A program made the position numbers and the translations under genes. A model generated the notes under the pieces. The model did no database searches. It saw only the letters and a program-made list of their open reading frames with translations, and was not told the origin of the DNA. Positions 62,166 through 64,000 of a stretch of 64,000 bases of DNA are shown here, one piece after another (positions within the stretch are counted from its first letter, which is position 1; every line of letters starts with the position of its first letter). This DNA comes from Dietzia sp. JS16-p6b (GTDB lineage: Bacteria > Actinomycetota > Actinomycetes > Mycobacteriales > Mycobacteriaceae). The stretch covers positions 1,708,001-1,772,000 of the forward strand of contig NZ_CP024869.1 in the NCBI RefSeq assembly GCF_003052165.1, given 5' to 3'.

Positions 62166-64000
62166 TCACTTCACTCCCAGCTGATCGAGGAGGGCGGTCA
62201 GGGCGGCGACGGCGTCGATCCCGGTGGCGAGGTACCCGTCCGGCCGGTCCGTGGCGTCGGCGGGGAACCCCTTCTCGGCGCCGGCGAGGTAGACCGTTCC
62301 CACACCCGCCTCACGCAGCGCACGGACGGCGTCCGGGCCCTCGGTGGCGTAGCGCTTGTCGGCGCCGCAGAGGACGGCGATGTCCTCATCCTTCCGGACA
62401 CCGGCGTACTGGTCTGCCGCGGTCGCCAGTGGGTTCCGGGTGTCGATGCCGCCGGCCGCGAGCAGGTTGGCGACGAAGGTCACGCGGCCCGTGGTCTCGG
62501 CCATCGGGCCGAGCCCCGCGAGCAGGACCGTCGGCCGGGAGCCGGTGGCCTCCAGGTGGGCGTCCGAGCGATCGCGCAGGGCTTCGAAGTCGCGGCCGTA
62601 CCGGTAGTCCTCGCCACCCCGGCGCGTGGAGTCGAGTGGCGGCTCGGCGAGGTTCGGGAACTCGGAGACCCCGGTGACGGGTGCCGTGCGGTGAGCGATG
62701 TCGGCATCACGGGCCTGGCGGACACGGGCGACGGCGTCGGCGACGCTCCCGGAGGCGATCGCGGCCGCGAGTCCGCCCTCGGACTCGACGGTCTGGAACG
62801 CGGACCACGCCGCCTCAGCGAGCGAGTCGGTGAGTGATTCGACGTACCATGATCCGCCGGCCGGGTCGACGACGTGCCCCAGGTGCGACTCCTCGAGCAG
62901 CAGCAGTTGGGTGTTCCGGGCAATCCGCTCGGCGAAGGCCCGAGAGGTGCTCTCCAGACCTCCCGGCAGGGAGACGTCGAACGGCAACACGGTCACGGAG
63001 GTGGCGCCGCCGACCCCGGCACCGAACGCGGCGAGAGTGGTGCGCAGCATGTTCACCCACGGGTCACGCCGCGACATCATGGCCGCGGAGGTCACGGCGT
63101 GCTGGGGCGCGTCCCCGGCCTCGGGCGCGCCCAGCAGCTCCGCGACGCGGGCCCACATCAGACGCCCGGCACGGAACTTGGCGATCGAGACGAACTGGTC
63201 GTCGGTGGCGGCCAGTCGGAACGAGATCTGGCGGAGGGCGAGGTCGACGTCGAGCCCCGACGAGACCAGGGCGCGCACGTACTCCAGGCCCGCCGCGGTG
63301 GCGTACGCGAGTTCCTGGGCGTCCCCGGCACCGTCGGCGTGGAAGACCGTGCCGTCGGCCACGAAGGTCCGGACGGTCTCCTCCCGCTCGGCCACGCGTG
63401 TGGCGAGAGAGACCGCCGCGCCGAGGTCGATCGACCGCGAGGGCCCCCCGTCGCCGTACGCGGCGGTGACCGGTGCCGCACCGAGGTCGGCGATGATCGC
63501 GGACCGGTCGGTCACCCCGTCGCCCGCGGCCCTGCGCTGGTCGAGCAGTTCGAGGAACGCCTCACCCACCTCGACGAGGTCGGCACCGGCGTCGAACGTC
63601 ACCGGGGCGAGGTCGAGATAGACGTCCTTGAGGACGGCACCCACCTGGGAGGCGGGCACCCGCAACCACAGGGCGGACGCCCCCTGGCCGAGAAGGTCCA
63701 GAACGGCGGTGTTGACGTCGCTCGGGTCGCCCTGGGCGTCGACCCGGACGCAGACGTGCCAACCGTTGTCCGGCAACCCTGACCGGTCCCCTCCTCGCAC
63801 GAACGGGAACGAGCCCGGTGCGGAGCGCTCGGGCGTCTCGTCGGCGCGCGTGTAGAGGGGGTTCACCTCGATCCCGTCCCGGGTGGTGGCCACGAGGGCG
63901 CGCCACGCGTCCTCCGGCATCTCGGACGGATCCTTGCGGGCGGCCTTCGCGAGGACGGCTCCCACAGAGGCGTACCAGGACTGAAGGTCGGGACCTGTGG
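62166..64000 (-). CDS. mutA: Methylmalonyl-CoA mutase small subunit, N-terminus cut by the window end
   Basis: At least 610 residues are readable. The frame stays open to the right edge ([20 protein letters not shown]), so the start lies outside the window. It is the non-catalytic partner of MutB. The barrel half is recognisable ([81 protein letters not shown]). The B12-like domain has [29 protein letters not shown], where the DxHxxG cobalt ligand is missing, as is normal for this subunit. The mutA-mutB-meaB order implies one operon. Confidence 0.93.
   Translation of the reverse strand, partial: TGPDLQSWYASVGAVLAKAARKDPSEMPEDAWRALVATTRDGIEVNPLYTRADETPERSAPGSFPFVRGGDRSGLPDNGWHVCVRVDAQGDPSDVNTAVLDLLGQGASALWLRVPASQVGAVLKDVYLDLAPVTFDAGADLVEVGEAFLELLDQRRAAGDGVTDRSAIIADLGAAPVTAAYGDGGPSRSIDLGAAVSLATRVAEREETVRTFVADGTVFHADGAGDAQELAYATAAGLEYVRALVSSGLDVDLALRQISFRLAATDDQFVSIAKFRAGRLMWARVAELLGAPEAGDAPQHAVTSAAMMSRRDPWVNMLRTTLAAFGAGVGGATSVTVLPFDVSLPGGLESTSRAFAERIARNTQLLLLEESHLGHVVDPAGGSWYVESLTDSLAEAAWSAFQTVESEGGLAAAIASGSVADAVARVRQARDADIAHRTAPVTGVSEFPNLAEPPLDSTRRGGEDYRYGRDFEALRDRSDAHLEATGSRPTVLLAGLGPMAETTGRVTFVANLLAAGGIDTRNPLATAADQYAGVRKDEDIAVLCGADKRYATEGPDAVRALREAGVGTVYLAGAEKGFPADATDRPDGYLATGIDAVAALTALLDQLGVK

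Overview
The window is about 70% GC and gene-dense. It reads as a chromosomal segment of a mycolic-acid actinobacterium (Mycobacteriales), and my best guess is Dietzia or a close relative. The markers are mycothiol ligase MshC, RbpA, the Pup system, PafBC, HelY, polyprenol-phosphomannose synthase next to Lnt, a DUF3090/SCO1664 pair and many leaderless-looking promoters. From about 10.2 to 51 kb the gene content and much of the order follow, from memory, M. tuberculosis Rv2050 to Rv2140, with lineage-specific losses and insertions. The genus is inference.

Layout. (1) 1-10.2 kb is accessory: an HxlR regulator end, an amidase, an LpqC-like esterase lipoprotein, a DoxX/OhrR-type pair around a palindromic operator, a PNPOx/GyrI/thioesterase set facing a 68-aa HTH protein across two tandem palindromes, a UvrA-like ABC protein and a membrane alpha/beta hydrolase. 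(2) 10.2-15.4 kb: a zinc-ribbon protein, rbpA with an ECF-type promoter, ppm1, lnt, an amidohydrolase-like protein without metal ligands, and a truncated CobG-like protein. (3) 15.3-18.7 kb: a CobM-CobK fusion, an SDR, a PPOX protein, then a 434-bp gene-free stretch of tandem and inverted repeats. (4) 18.7-32.9 kb: a M24 peptidase, a 5'-3' exonuclease, and a long minus-strand run mpa/arc-dop-pup-pafA-pafB-pafC-tatA-tatC-helY with trmI upstream. The 20S proteasome genes prcBA are absent from between pup and pafA, and the ATPase lacks the C-terminal proteasome-docking tail.

(5) 32.9-51.3 kb: a RecB-like nuclease, a thioesterase, hisE-hisG, a HAD phosphatase, an unknown secreted protein, a P1B-type ATPase, metH (frameshifted in this sequence), a PAC2 protein, mshC, SCO1664/DUF3090, a histidine phosphatase, uppP, lppL, pyrD, a PEBP protein and tRNA-Leu(GAG). 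(6) 51.3-58.7 kb: an HExxH protein, a zinc-ribbon SDR (second frameshift), a DinB-like protein, a nucleoside hydrolase, an acyltransferase, a small membrane protein, and a DGPF/YCII plus ECF42-type sigma pair with a matching promoter. (7) 58.7-64 kb: mutA-mutB-meaB, cut by the window end.

Themes: pupylation apparently without a proteasome at this locus; two B12-dependent systems (metH, mutAB) beside degenerate-looking corrin-pathway relatives; two single-base disruptions, both in G/C runs, which may be sequencing errors; and compact operons joined by 4-nt ATGA/GTGA overlaps.
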